Assembly: GCF_002024805.1 (NCBI RefSeq)
Contig: NZ_CP014337.1
Location: forward strand, 1,674,001-1,738,000
DNA: 64,000 nt
Origin: Elizabethkingia bruuniana
GTDB lineage: Bacteria; Bacteroidota; Bacteroidia; Flavobacteriales; Weeksellaceae
Direction of reading: 5' to 3'
Positions 8,202-15,192 of this stretch are shown here, one piece after another. The position numbers and the translations under genes were made by a program. Position 1 is the stretch's first letter. The number at the start of each line of letters is the position of its first letter. Under the pieces are notes generated by a model that made no database searches, was not told where the DNA came from, and saw only the letters and a program-made list of their open reading frames with translations.

Positions 8202-9683
8202 TTATTCTTTGTATTCCTGTCCGGAATAAATATCGATGTAGTAATAAATATTTTGTCCCAAATCCGTTTTAACATTCACCAACCCATCGGAATTAACGGA
8301 CTTATAAGCTTTTAATCCGATACTTTTCTTATTCTTATTATCATATAGTATATACAAACCATCTTTCTCTTCTTGAAGAGTATAAATCTGTTGTTCGGTA
8401 TCCAAAACGGAAATACTATAGCATTCAGGTTTTATCTCCCAAGATTTTGTCCTACTGTTCCATAGTCCCATGGTTCTTTGTTTTTTTCCATCTTCAATAC
8501 TAATAAGGTATGCATCATTCATTCCCCGATAAGACTTTATTTTTCCAAACTTCCAGTTTTTGTCGATGAACTGATCTGGTAAAATCATTTTTCTGTCTGG
8601 CCAGACTATATTCCCGATCTGATCCATAACTTTAAAATTATAGGTACCAATAGAATCTGAAACATTTCCTTCGGTATCGATATAAAGCCAGTCATATGCC
8701 CAGACATCATGATCGTAATTAAAAACCCCTAATAGGAAGTAAGGAGAATTGGTTATGGAATAAACTAAAGAAGCTCTTTTGATGAAATCAATCTGTGAAG
8801 CTGTTGCCTTTGTTATTTCTTTCGGAAATACCTTTTCATATTGAGGGAATGGATACACATCATTGGTTTTACTATCTGTTAAGAGTTTAGGAATTTCCGG
8901 ATCGAAGCGTTCTTTGTTTACTTCTATTAATGTTAAAGTTTCATTTCCAAATCTGATTGAAAGGGTTTCGGTTCCTTTCAAACTATTATGAATTGCTTTT
9001 TTCTGATTCAATTCGTATATCGAAAAATTTGAATTTGAAGCTTTAATAAAGCGTTTATCTTCTAATAATTCAGTAATATTATCCTCAATCTTATTTAATC
9101 GCCTATTCCTGATTTCATAAAGACTTCCATTCCAAAAAACATGGTTTTCATCTACAGAAACAAAATTCAGAGAATACTCATCTTCCAGATATGGAACATC
9201 TTTACTAAGCAAAACTTGATTGGTTTCTAAAATGCCAATCTCAATTTTATGATAGGTTTGCTCTTTCTTAATACCACTTCTCATAATATTCCAATCCCAT
9301 TTCCAGGCTGGCATTTTCTTTTCGTACTCAATTTCTCTTTTATAAAATGTAAGACCGTTGATAACATCTACATTGATCTCATCGGCCGAAAAATCCAAAA
9401 CTATTTTTCCTTTTTCGTCTATAACTGCAGATTCCTTTTTTTCATTTCCTACAATTGCAAAACCTGTAGGTGTAAATAATGATGCAGCTTTGAATTTCTG
9501 TTCGATAACAGGTTTTAGGTTTGTTTTCTCTACATAGACAAAATCATTCTGCTTTGTTAAAAACGGAACGCTACTTATACTTTTCATTTTTGAGGAAATT
9601 AATGTTGGATTATCTTTTTTTTCCTGTGCACAGGCGATGAAGGAAGTCAACATAAAAAAACTTCTAAATACTATTGTTTTCAT
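8202..9683 (-). CDS. WG-repeat-like lipoprotein, 493 aa
   Basis: Begins MKTIVFRSFFMLTSFIACAQ, a signal peptide with a plausible lipobox (IAC, Cys18), so probably membrane-anchored and facing the periplasm or surface. The rest is built from short beta units with recurring themes such as KESAVIDEKGKIVLDF, DWLYIDTEGNVSDSIGTYNF, GLWNSRTKSWEIKP and GLYILYDNKNKKSIGLKAY. These look like diverged WG/propeller blades, as in the edge gene at 1-1918. Function unknown. It heads the minus-strand accessory block; its upstream region (9684-9889) is shared with a divergent 50-aa protein gene. Confidence 0.75.
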   Translation of the reverse strand: MKTIVFRSFFMLTSFIACAQEKKDNPTLISSKMKSISSVPFLTKQNDFVYVEKTNLKPVIEQKFKAASLFTPTGFAIVGNEKKESAVIDEKGKIVLDFSADEINVDVINGLTFYKREIEYEKKMPAWKWDWNIMRSGIKKEQTYHKIEIGILETNQVLLSKDVPYLEDEYSLNFVSVDENHVFWNGSLYEIRNRRLNKIEDNITELLEDKRFIKASNSNFSIYELNQKKAIHNSLKGTETLSIRFGNETLTLIEVNKERFDPEIPKLLTDSKTNDVYPFPQYEKVFPKEITKATASQIDFIKRASLVYSITNSPYFLLGVFNYDHDVWAYDWLYIDTEGNVSDSIGTYNFKVMDQIGNIVWPDRKMILPDQFIDKNWKFGKIKSYRGMNDAYLISIEDGKKQRTMGLWNSRTKSWEIKPECYSISVLDTEQQIYTLQEEKDGLYILYDNKNKKSIGLKAYKSVNSDGLVNVKTDLGQNIYYYIDIYSGQEYKE

Positions 9684-9837
9684 AATCCAAAATTTTATTC
9701 ATCGTACGAGTCAATATTAAAGAGAAATGGAAAATGATACAATCCCGATTATCAGCTATATTTTTAATGCATACAATCGCTCAGTTTGTCAACGATTATA
9801 CTCTATCAGAATCTTAATTAGAATTAATACAAATAAG

Positions 9838-9865
9838 ATAAGCAAATATTATAATATTTGCTTAT
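9838..9865. promoter_or_regulatory. 13-bp perfect inverted repeat upstream of a small membrane protein gene
   Basis: Arms ATAAGCAAATATT and AATATTTGCTTAT are separated by AT. It ends 24 bases before the ATG of the 50-aa gene at 9890 and lies 155 bases upstream of the divergent lipoprotein gene. No gene on the plus strand ends into it, so an operator or a 5'-UTR hairpin is likelier than a terminator. An imperfect -7 element (AATATTTG) lies inside the right arm. Confidence 0.55.
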
Positions 9866-9889
9866 TTTTGTTCTCAATGTATTATTAAC

Positions 9890-10042
9890 ATGGAGAATTT
9901 ACCACAAGAGAATCAATCGAAGTTTAAAAAATGGTTTAAGAGAGTTGGCTGGGCAGGTTTAATCTTCTTTACAGTGAAGGGGCTGGTATGGCTGGTAGTT
10001 TTCTACTTTGGTGCCGATGCACTGAAAGGGTGCTTTAAATAA
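9890..10042 (+). CDS. 50-aa single-pass membrane protein
   Basis: A short frame from ATG 9890 to TAA 10040-10042. It starts with a polar, basic region (about residues 1-18, ending in KKWFKRV), followed by one hydrophobic segment (about residues 19-42, GWAGLIFFTVKGLVWLVVF) and a short tail ending GADALKGCFK. A basic flank and one membrane span suit an inner-membrane microprotein with the N-terminus inside. I believe similar short proteins are annotated in flavobacteria, but cannot confirm it. It is convergent with the YeiH-type gene, with 13 bp between them. Confidence 0.6.
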   Translation: MENLPQENQSKFKKWFKRVGWAGLIFFTVKGLVWLVVFYFGADALKGCFK

Positions 10043-10055
10043 TCCCATCAGTAAC

Positions 10056-10988
10056 CTACGCCACTTCCATTATTACCAACAAGGAGCCTACTGAGATAAA
10101 TACCCAAAGTAGTACACCCTGTACTAAAGGTTTTACACCAACTTTTTTTATTGAGCTCATGCTTAGTCCAGATGCGATTAGGAATAATGTTATATTCAAT
10201 GCTTTTTTAGCTGTAAAAACCATTATTTCACCAAAAGGTTTAATCTGTGGGAAATAATATGCCAATAAAATAGCACCAATAAATCCCAGAATAAAGTATG
10301 GTATTTTGATTTTTTTCACAGAACCTTTATTCAGTACTGACAATAAAATCGAAACCGGAATAATCCATAAAGCACGTTCCAGTTTTACAGTAGTAGCTAT
10401 TTTCAGCGCTTCCTCTCCATATTTCTGAGCAGATCCAATAACTGAACTCGTATCATGTATCGCAATAGCAGACCATAATCCAAACTGATCCTGACTCATA
10501 TTCAGCTGATGGCCGATAACCGGAAAAATAAGTAACGCCAAGGCGTTCAGAATAAAAATACAAGCCATAGCGACAGAAATATCTTCATCTTTGGCATTGA
10601 TAACCGGAGCCAGCGCTGCAATAGCACTACCACCACAAATGGCAGTACCTCCGGAAATTAATGTACTCGTAGATTTATTAATTTTCAGATATCGCCCTAT
10701 AATAAGGCCAACGATTAAGGTGAAAAAGATTGATGCTACAGTAAATATCAATCCCTCCTTCCCTACTTTTATAGCTTCTGTAAGGTTCATTCCGAAACCA
10801 AGCCCTACAACTGAAAATTGCAAAAGATACTTAGCAGCAACAGAATTATGCTTTATATAAGGATGACCGATAAAAAAGCTTACCACGAATCCTAATATTA
10901 AAGCTAATGGTGGTTCCACAAATGGTGTAACACAAAAGATAAGCAATACAAAGAATAGTATTTTCTGAAGTAGTGTTGCTTGTTTCAT
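10056..10988 (-). CDS. YeiH-family (UPF0324) putative sulfate exporter
   Basis: An integral membrane protein with about ten hydrophobic segments. It contains the family signature STLISGGTAICGGSAIAALAPVI and the later IAIHDTSSVIGSAQKYG, both typical of the UPF0324/YeiH (Cons_hypoth698) proteins proposed to export sulfate or sulfite-related anions. The frame is open from 11027, but I prefer the ATG at 10988 (MKQATLLQKILFF). It starts just before the first membrane segment, as in homologues; 11003 is also possible. A LysR-family regulator lies directly upstream on the same strand, the usual yeiE-yeiH pairing. Substrate is not shown by the sequence. Confidence 0.88.
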   Translation of the reverse strand: MKQATLLQKILFFVLLIFCVTPFVEPPLALILGFVVSFFIGHPYIKHNSVAAKYLLQFSVVGLGFGMNLTEAIKVGKEGLIFTVASIFFTLIVGLIIGRYLKINKSTSTLISGGTAICGGSAIAALAPVINAKDEDISVAMACIFILNALALLIFPVIGHQLNMSQDQFGLWSAIAIHDTSSVIGSAQKYGEEALKIATTVKLERALWIIPVSILLSVLNKGSVKKIKIPYFILGFIGAILLAYYFPQIKPFGEIMVFTAKKALNITLFLIASGLSMSSIKKVGVKPLVQGVLLWVFISVGSLLVIMEVA

Positions 10989-11056
10989 AATTTTAAATTT
11001 CATGAAGCAAAGCTCGGAATTAAACATTCCAAAAACTAATCAAAAAATATTATAAT

Positions 11057-11950
11057 CTATAACTTTTTGTTATACATATAAAAGAAATCTAAAAACAGTT
11101 TGGGTATACCATCAAAGTTGCCATGCATGTAGACAGCATTGAATTGTCTTTTGATACTAAAATTCTCTATCTCCAGTACTTTAAACTTACCAGATAGCAA
11201 CTCGTTTTTAAGAGAATGAATCGAGAGGAAACCAATACAATTACTATATTCTAAAAATGTTTTGATACTCTCTGTACTTCCTAACTGAGCCTGAACTTTA
11301 AGATCTTTTAAACGTATTTGATTTTTATTAAAAATATCTGCTATAACATCGAGACTACCAGAGCCGTTTTCACGAAGAACAAAATCCTGTTCTTTAAGCT
11401 CGTTAATACTAATTTCTTCCTGAGCAAATAAAGGATGATTCCGGTGTACAACAGCAACGATCTCATCATCCATTACGGGCTCATATTTTAAACTGGATTT
11501 TCCGGAATGTCCCTCGATAAAGCCCAGATCAATTTTACTTTCCTGTAATTCTTTTTCAATTTCCTCTGTATTGGCATTCAGCATCTGGATGATAATCTGA
11601 GGATGTTTCTGCTTGAACTCAGCCAAGACCCTCGGAAGTATATACTGCCCGATTGTAGTACTTGCTCCTATATTCAGCCTTCCATTAAAGCTTCCTTTCA
11701 GCTCATTTACTTTAAATTGGGCCTCTTCATATACTTTCAGCAGTTGCTGTGCATATTCATAGTATACTTTTCCGGCCTGAGTTAATTCAACCCTTGCATT
11801 CTTACGTTCGAAAAGGCTAACTCCAAGCTCCCCTTCTAATTCTTTTATGTTTTTGGTAACAGCAGGCTGAGTGATAAAGTTGAGTTGTGCTGCTTTGGTA
11901 AAACTTTTATGTTCTGCTGCTGAACAGAATATCTTTAAACGAAAATCCAC
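11057..11950 (-). CDS. LysR-family transcriptional regulator
   Basis: 297 residues. The N-terminal winged helix-turn-helix is clear: LKIFCSAAEHKSFTKAAQLNFITQPAVTKNIKELEGELGVSLFER (about residues 4-50), then a linker helix and a periplasmic-binding-like effector domain starting at GRLNIGASTTIGQYILPRVLAEF (about residue 90). The SxTTIGQYILP segment is seen in the CysB/CysL/YeiE-like branch, which responds to small anionic or sulfur metabolites. It lies immediately upstream of the YeiH-type exporter and presumably controls it. The ligand is inference. Confidence 0.9.
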   Translation of the reverse strand: MDFRLKIFCSAAEHKSFTKAAQLNFITQPAVTKNIKELEGELGVSLFERKNARVELTQAGKVYYEYAQQLLKVYEEAQFKVNELKGSFNGRLNIGASTTIGQYILPRVLAEFKQKHPQIIIQMLNANTEEIEKELQESKIDLGFIEGHSGKSSLKYEPVMDDEIVAVVHRNHPLFAQEEISINELKEQDFVLRENGSGSLDVIADIFNKNQIRLKDLKVQAQLGSTESIKTFLEYSNCIGFLSIHSLKNELLSGKFKVLEIENFSIKRQFNAVYMHGNFDGIPKLFLDFFYMYNKKL

Positions 11951-11981
11951 TTTAAAAAATAGTAATTACAGAAATAAATAT

Positions 11982-12527
11982 TTAGTTACCAGTCTCAGGT
12001 TTGTCTATTACATACCATGCATTAATGCGGTCTGGTTCTCCAAAATAGGCAACTCTTATAATTTCTTTGAGCTTTGCACCCAATCTTTCTATAGCAATAC
12101 GTGAACGTTTATTATCTTCCCCTACGTGGAAGTTGATTTTGTCGACATACTGAAAAATGTAATCCATCATCAAATGTTTTACTTTTGGATTGATACCGGT
12201 TCCCCAGAATTTAGTTGCATAAAAAGTATAACCTATAAAAATACTGTTATCAACTTCATTATAATCATAAAAGCGAGTGCTTCCTGCCAATTCTCCGGAC
12301 TTTTTATCATAGATAAGATAAGCAGCATGACTTTCTAAAGCTCCCTGAAAAAAGGTTGTGAATATATCTTTCTGATATCGCGTAGGATTCGGATGCTGTT
12401 CCCATACCTTAGGATCAGAGCCAATTTCATAAATCTTTTCAAAATCTGATTCTTTAACCAGAACAAGTTTTACATCATCATTTTCCAAAACTTCAGGAAT
12501 AGGTACGGTTGTCATTTGGTTTGTCAT
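11982..12527 (-). CDS. GNAT-family N-acetyltransferase
   Basis: 181 residues of the RimJ/RimL-like GNAT type: the opening LENDDVKLVLVKESDFEKIYEIGSD, then YDKKSGELAGSTRFYDYNEVDNSIFIGYTFYATKFWGTGINPKVKHLMMDYIFQ. The last part is the acetyl-CoA-binding motif region, with GTGIN in place of the usual Q/R-x-x-G-x-G/A. It ends with the typical SRIAIERLGAKLKEIIRVA segment. The substrate cannot be read from the sequence. An intrinsic terminator (12545-12560) of the upstream DUF2911 gene separates the two. Confidence 0.9.
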   Translation of the reverse strand: MTNQMTTVPIPEVLENDDVKLVLVKESDFEKIYEIGSDPKVWEQHPNPTRYQKDIFTTFFQGALESHAAYLIYDKKSGELAGSTRFYDYNEVDNSIFIGYTFYATKFWGTGINPKVKHLMMDYIFQYVDKINFHVGEDNKRSRIAIERLGAKLKEIIRVAYFGEPDRINAWYVIDKPETGN

Positions 12528-12544
12528 TATTTTTAAAGTTAAAA

Positions 12545-12560
12545 GCGGGCTTTCGCCCGC
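12545..12560 (-). terminator. Intrinsic terminator of the DUF2911 gene
   Basis: On the minus strand the hairpin GCGGGC-GAAA-GCCCGC is followed by TTTTAACTTT. It lies 10 bases after the stop of the DUF2911 gene and 18 bases before the GNAT start. The GAAA tetraloop makes it stable. Confidence 0.85.
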
Positions 12561-12569
12561 CTGTATGTT

Positions 12570-13178
12570 TTATTTTTTCTCTGCTGTTTTTCTTGCATCA
12601 CTGTCGATTTTCTTAATGCTCTTCAGCTGTTCAGCAATAAGATTAACAGCCGATTCATTCGCCACTTTTACAGGTAGCTTTACCTGAACATTGTCCCATG
12701 AAATCTCTATATCTGTTTGCGAAGCATTAACCGGTGTAAGGTTAATTGTAAAAACTTCTGTTTTACTCGTAAGTGTTTTAACCGGAACCGTTACTCTTGC
12801 AACATCATCGCTTTCTTTATAATCGTATGCACCCCAGTTTCCGACACCTTTATTCAGAATAAGAACCCATTCTTTAGCTTTAGGAATAGCATAAAATGCA
12901 TAAGTCCCTGCCTTTATATATTTGTCACCAAATAAAATATCCTGCCCGAATGAAATTAAGGTTGCAGAATTAGCTCCTAAACGCCATACTTTGTCATAAG
13001 GTTCTAAACCACCAAAAATTTTTCTTCCGTTAAGAAAAGGTCTTCCGTAATCAATTTTGATTTTAGAAACTGAGAATTGTTGCTCTGTAGCGGCTCTTGG
13101 GCTGGCAACAGGTAAAGTATACTGTGAATAAGCCAGAACACTTGCAAATAAGGCTAAACTAAAGGCGAGTTTTTTCAT
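12570..13178 (-). CDS. DUF2911 domain-containing secreted protein
   Basis: The chosen start is ATG 13178 (MKKLAFSLALFASVLAYSQ), which gives a standard signal peptide; the frame extends upstream to 13250 but that would bury it. The mature protein matches DUF2911: SPRAATEQQFSVSKIKIDYGRPFLNGRKIFGGLEPYDKVWRLGANSATLISFGQDI, then AGTYAFYAIPKAKEWVLILNKGVGNWGAYDYKESDDVARV. Those GRP-x-x-x-GR-IFGG-L-PYDKVWR-GAN and W-G-Y-Y-D-V-R signatures define the family. Molecular role unknown; it is periplasmic or secreted. A GAAA-loop terminator follows. Confidence 0.92.
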   Translation of the reverse strand: MKKLAFSLALFASVLAYSQYTLPVASPRAATEQQFSVSKIKIDYGRPFLNGRKIFGGLEPYDKVWRLGANSATLISFGQDILFGDKYIKAGTYAFYAIPKAKEWVLILNKGVGNWGAYDYKESDDVARVTVPVKTLTSKTEVFTINLTPVNASQTDIEISWDNVQVKLPVKVANESAVNLIAEQLKSIKKIDSDARKTAEKK

Positions 13179-13295
13179 TAGGAAATTTTTATTTAAAAGT
13201 AAAAAACATTTTGCAAATGCCCGAATAAAAAAGGATTTTCTTTTACTCAAATATTACAATATTCTGTAGCATATATGTTTTATATAGTTTCGTTA

Positions 13296-13324
13296 TTGTC
13301 CTTAAAATGAAATCAGTAGTTTTG
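13296..13324 (+). promoter_or_regulatory. Promoter of the GNAT gene at 13354
   Basis: TTG at 13296-13298, an 18-base spacer, and TAGTTTTG at 13317-13324 fit the Bacteroidota consensus (TTTG near -33, TAnnTTTG at -7). Transcription would start about 20-25 bases before the ATG. Confidence 0.65.
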
Positions 13325-13353
13325 CGCGAGATTATTGAATCTTTTAATTATTT

Positions 13354-13875
13354 ATGAAAGCGGAAAAATTACAAATTGAACATCTTATAACTGAAAGGCT
13401 AATCCTTATTCCATTTACAAAAGAAATGTGTGAAAATATATTGAATCATAACTATTGTGATTTGGATACATTAAATATAAAGAGAGGAATAAACTGGCCC
13501 GATACAGATTTTCTGGAAACACTTCCACGAATTCAGAATAATTTATCTTTAGTGGATGGGCCTACAGGATTTGAATCCTGGATGATTGTAAGAAAAGATA
13601 CCAGAGAAGTAATTGGTGATGTGGGTTTTAAAGGCTACAATAGTGCAGAACAAAATGCAGATATAGGTTACGGGATAAAAAAAGAGGAAAGAAGACAGGG
13701 TTATGCAGAAGAAGCTGTTAGCATGCTCATCCAATGGGCATTCTCAACCGGAATTATTAAAGAAATAACTGCACGAAGCTATATTGATAATTATGCTTCT
13801 GCATTATTACTTACAAAATTAAACTTCGTAGAAATAGAAATGGACGAAGAATTGTTTTATTGGTCACTGAAATAA
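13354..13875 (+). CDS. GNAT-family N-acetyltransferase (RimJ/RimL-like)
   Basis: 173 residues. It starts with IEHLITERLILIPFTKEMCENIL and continues to WMIVRKDTREVIGDVGFKGYNSAEQNADIGYGIKKEERRQGYAEEAVSMLIQWAF. The acetyl-CoA motif is RRQGYAEEA (Q/R-x-x-G-x-A). It ends with SYIDNYASALLLTKLNF, the usual N-x-x-S--L-K-GF region of small-molecule or ribosomal-protein-alanine acetyltransferases. The substrate is unknown. It is monocistronic, with its own promoter and a strong terminator at 13909-13936. Confidence 0.9.
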   Translation: MKAEKLQIEHLITERLILIPFTKEMCENILNHNYCDLDTLNIKRGINWPDTDFLETLPRIQNNLSLVDGPTGFESWMIVRKDTREVIGDVGFKGYNSAEQNADIGYGIKKEERRQGYAEEAVSMLIQWAFSTGIIKEITARSYIDNYASALLLTKLNFVEIEMDEELFYWSLK

Positions 13876-13908
13876 TAAGTAATATCAAAAAATCTATAGA
13901 ATAAGAAA

Positions 13909-13936
13909 AAGGCCGCTCCCATTCAAGAGCGGCCTT
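13909..13936 (+). terminator. Intrinsic terminator after the GNAT gene
   Basis: Ten-base arms AAGGCCGCTC and GAGCGGCCTT around an 8-base loop, followed by CCATTT. The stem is long and GC-rich; the T-run is short. Confidence 0.75.
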
Positions 13937-14060
13937 CCATTTAACACCAAAGAATTATTTAAATATAAAATACCTAATATTATATTTAAATTAACACTTT
14001 CTAATTTATTAGTAAAAAATATTTATTATTTTAGAAAGCCAAACCATATTTTTTTTAGAA

Positions 14061-14291
14061 ATGAAAAAAATCAATTTTGGTGCTTCTAATGGAAAGAAAT
14101 TGTTCAGAGCACAATTAAAGAACGTATTTGGAGGAATTTATCAACAACCTGAGGGATTAGAACATGACCCAAATGATAAGTACTGTGGTGGTGGTGATAT
14201 GTGTAGTGGAAGCAGTGATTGTCCTCCCGGAACGGCATGTGGCGCTTTTGGAAGACCCGGAGAGACTTGCTCCAGATGTCTTTCAGTTTAA
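14061..14291 (+). CDS. Cys-rich small peptide with double-glycine-type leader
   Basis: 76 residues. The leader (about residues 1-25) ends KKLFRAQLKNVFGG, close to the LSxxQLKxIxGG leaders of Bacteroidota natural-product or bacteriocin-like precursors, with GG at 24-25. The core (26-76) is small and hydrophilic with six cysteines (C42, C48, C54, C60, C70, C73) spaced like a disulfide-knotted peptide. It ends SRCLSV. No ABC transporter-peptidase or modification gene is adjacent. A strong hairpin with a T-run (14296-14326) separates it from the GLPGLI gene 51 bp downstream. Function unknown: a secreted peptide, bacteriocin-like or signalling, is inference. A second such pair lies at 47.6-48.7 kb. 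Confidence 0.78.
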   Translation: MKKINFGASNGKKLFRAQLKNVFGGIYQQPEGLEHDPNDKYCGGGDMCSGSSDCPPGTACGAFGRPGETCSRCLSV

Positions 14292-14295
14292 GACA

Positions 14296-14326
14296 AAGCA
14301 ATGAGGATTATCCTTATTGCTTTTTT
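14296..14326 (+). terminator. Hairpin between the Cys-rich peptide and the GLPGLI gene
   Basis: Twelve-base arms AAGCAATGAGGA and TCCTTATTGCTT pair fully (one G-T) around a TTA loop, and the stem runs into TTTTTT. It starts 5 bases after the peptide stop and ends 17 bases before the GLPGLI start. It could be a partial terminator that keeps expression of the downstream gene below that of the peptide, or a stabiliser of the peptide mRNA. Confidence 0.8.
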
Positions 14327-14342
14327 AAATTTATACTGAATT

Positions 14343-15143
14343 ATGAAAATAATATATATACTTACAATAATACTAATGTCTGTACAGCTCTCAGCGCAGA
14401 AAAAAACATTTGTATACCATTTAAAATACAATGACGGTACAGGAAAAGATTCCGTAGAAAGAAATTATGTTTTAGATGTTTCCGATAACAAATCTATTTT
14501 CAGATCTATTTCAGAAAGGAAATCAGATTCCTTATTATCAAATGGAAAATATGGCTTTGGAAGTAGTTATTGTTTTGAAGAGCAATTTTATATCAATAAA
14601 GATTTAAAAGAAAACAAAATACTAAAACAAGTCAGAAATTTTTTTGGACGCTACTTGATTAAAATAGATGAAAAATTAAATTGGAAGATCCTTTCGGAAA
14701 ATAGCAAAATAGGGAGTTATACTGTCCAAAAAGCGGAAACAGATTATGGAGGTAGACATTGGGTCGCTTGGTTTACAACAGAGATTCCAATTCCGGAAGG
14801 CCCATATATATTTAATGGTCTCCCGGGTCTCATAGTTCAGGTAACTGACGATAAGAACGATTATGCTTTTTCTTTAAATGAAGTAAAAAACTTTGATGGC
14901 AATTTATTTCAGATGAAAAAAGGAATTATTATGGATTTCCCAACTTTTCAAAAGTTTTCTATGAATTATTATAATGATCCTTTTTCAGAAGCAGCAGCTA
15001 GAAATATGCCAATGGCAAAAGAAGATGAGAATGGAAATCCACAAAAGATTACAAAAAAAGAAATGAACGATATGGCTCAAAAATATATTAAGGAAAAAGG
15101 GAGTAATCCAATTGAATTAAAATATAAAAACATATACAATTAA
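14343..15143 (+). CDS. GLPGLI family secreted protein, locus 1
   Basis: 266 residues with a signal peptide (MKIIYILTIILMSVQLSAQ). The family signature is at residues 159-164 (GLPGLI) inside GPYIFNGLPGLIVQV, preceded by the conserved KAETDYGGRHWVAWFTTEIPIPEGP. This is the TIGR01200 family, secreted proteins widespread in Bacteroidota and of unknown function. The first ~130 residues form a beta-rich domain (FVYHLKYND...NYVLDVSDNKSIFRS) and the C-terminus is a charged helical tail. It is probably co-transcribed, at a lower level, with the Cys-rich peptide upstream. A second GLPGLI protein (47588-48406) shares the central segment almost exactly. Confidence 0.92.
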   Translation: MKIIYILTIILMSVQLSAQKKTFVYHLKYNDGTGKDSVERNYVLDVSDNKSIFRSISERKSDSLLSNGKYGFGSSYCFEEQFYINKDLKENKILKQVRNFFGRYLIKIDEKLNWKILSENSKIGSYTVQKAETDYGGRHWVAWFTTEIPIPEGPYIFNGLPGLIVQVTDDKNDYAFSLNEVKNFDGNLFQMKKGIIMDFPTFQKFSMNYYNDPFSEAAARNMPMAKEDENGNPQKITKKEMNDMAQKYIKEKGSNPIELKYKNIYN

Positions 15144-15144
15144 A

Positions 15145-15168
15145 ATAGCCCCTTTCGGGGCTATTATT
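15145..15168. terminator. Bidirectional terminator between GLPGLI gene and carB
   Basis: ATAGCCCC-tttc-GGGGCTAT at 15145-15164. On the plus strand it is followed by TATTTTTTATTT, and on the minus strand by TTTTAATTG. It closes both the GLPGLI gene (stop just upstream) and the pyrimidine operon, whose carB stop is 29 bases away. Confidence 0.85.
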
Positions 15169-15192
15169 TTTTATTTATTGTCTATCTGTTGA

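Noticed and set aside
14104-14301. 65-codon minus-strand frame opposite the Cys-rich peptide
   Set aside because: The His-rich translation is the reverse of Gly/Cys codons in the peptide; the plus-strand frame has a recognisable leader.
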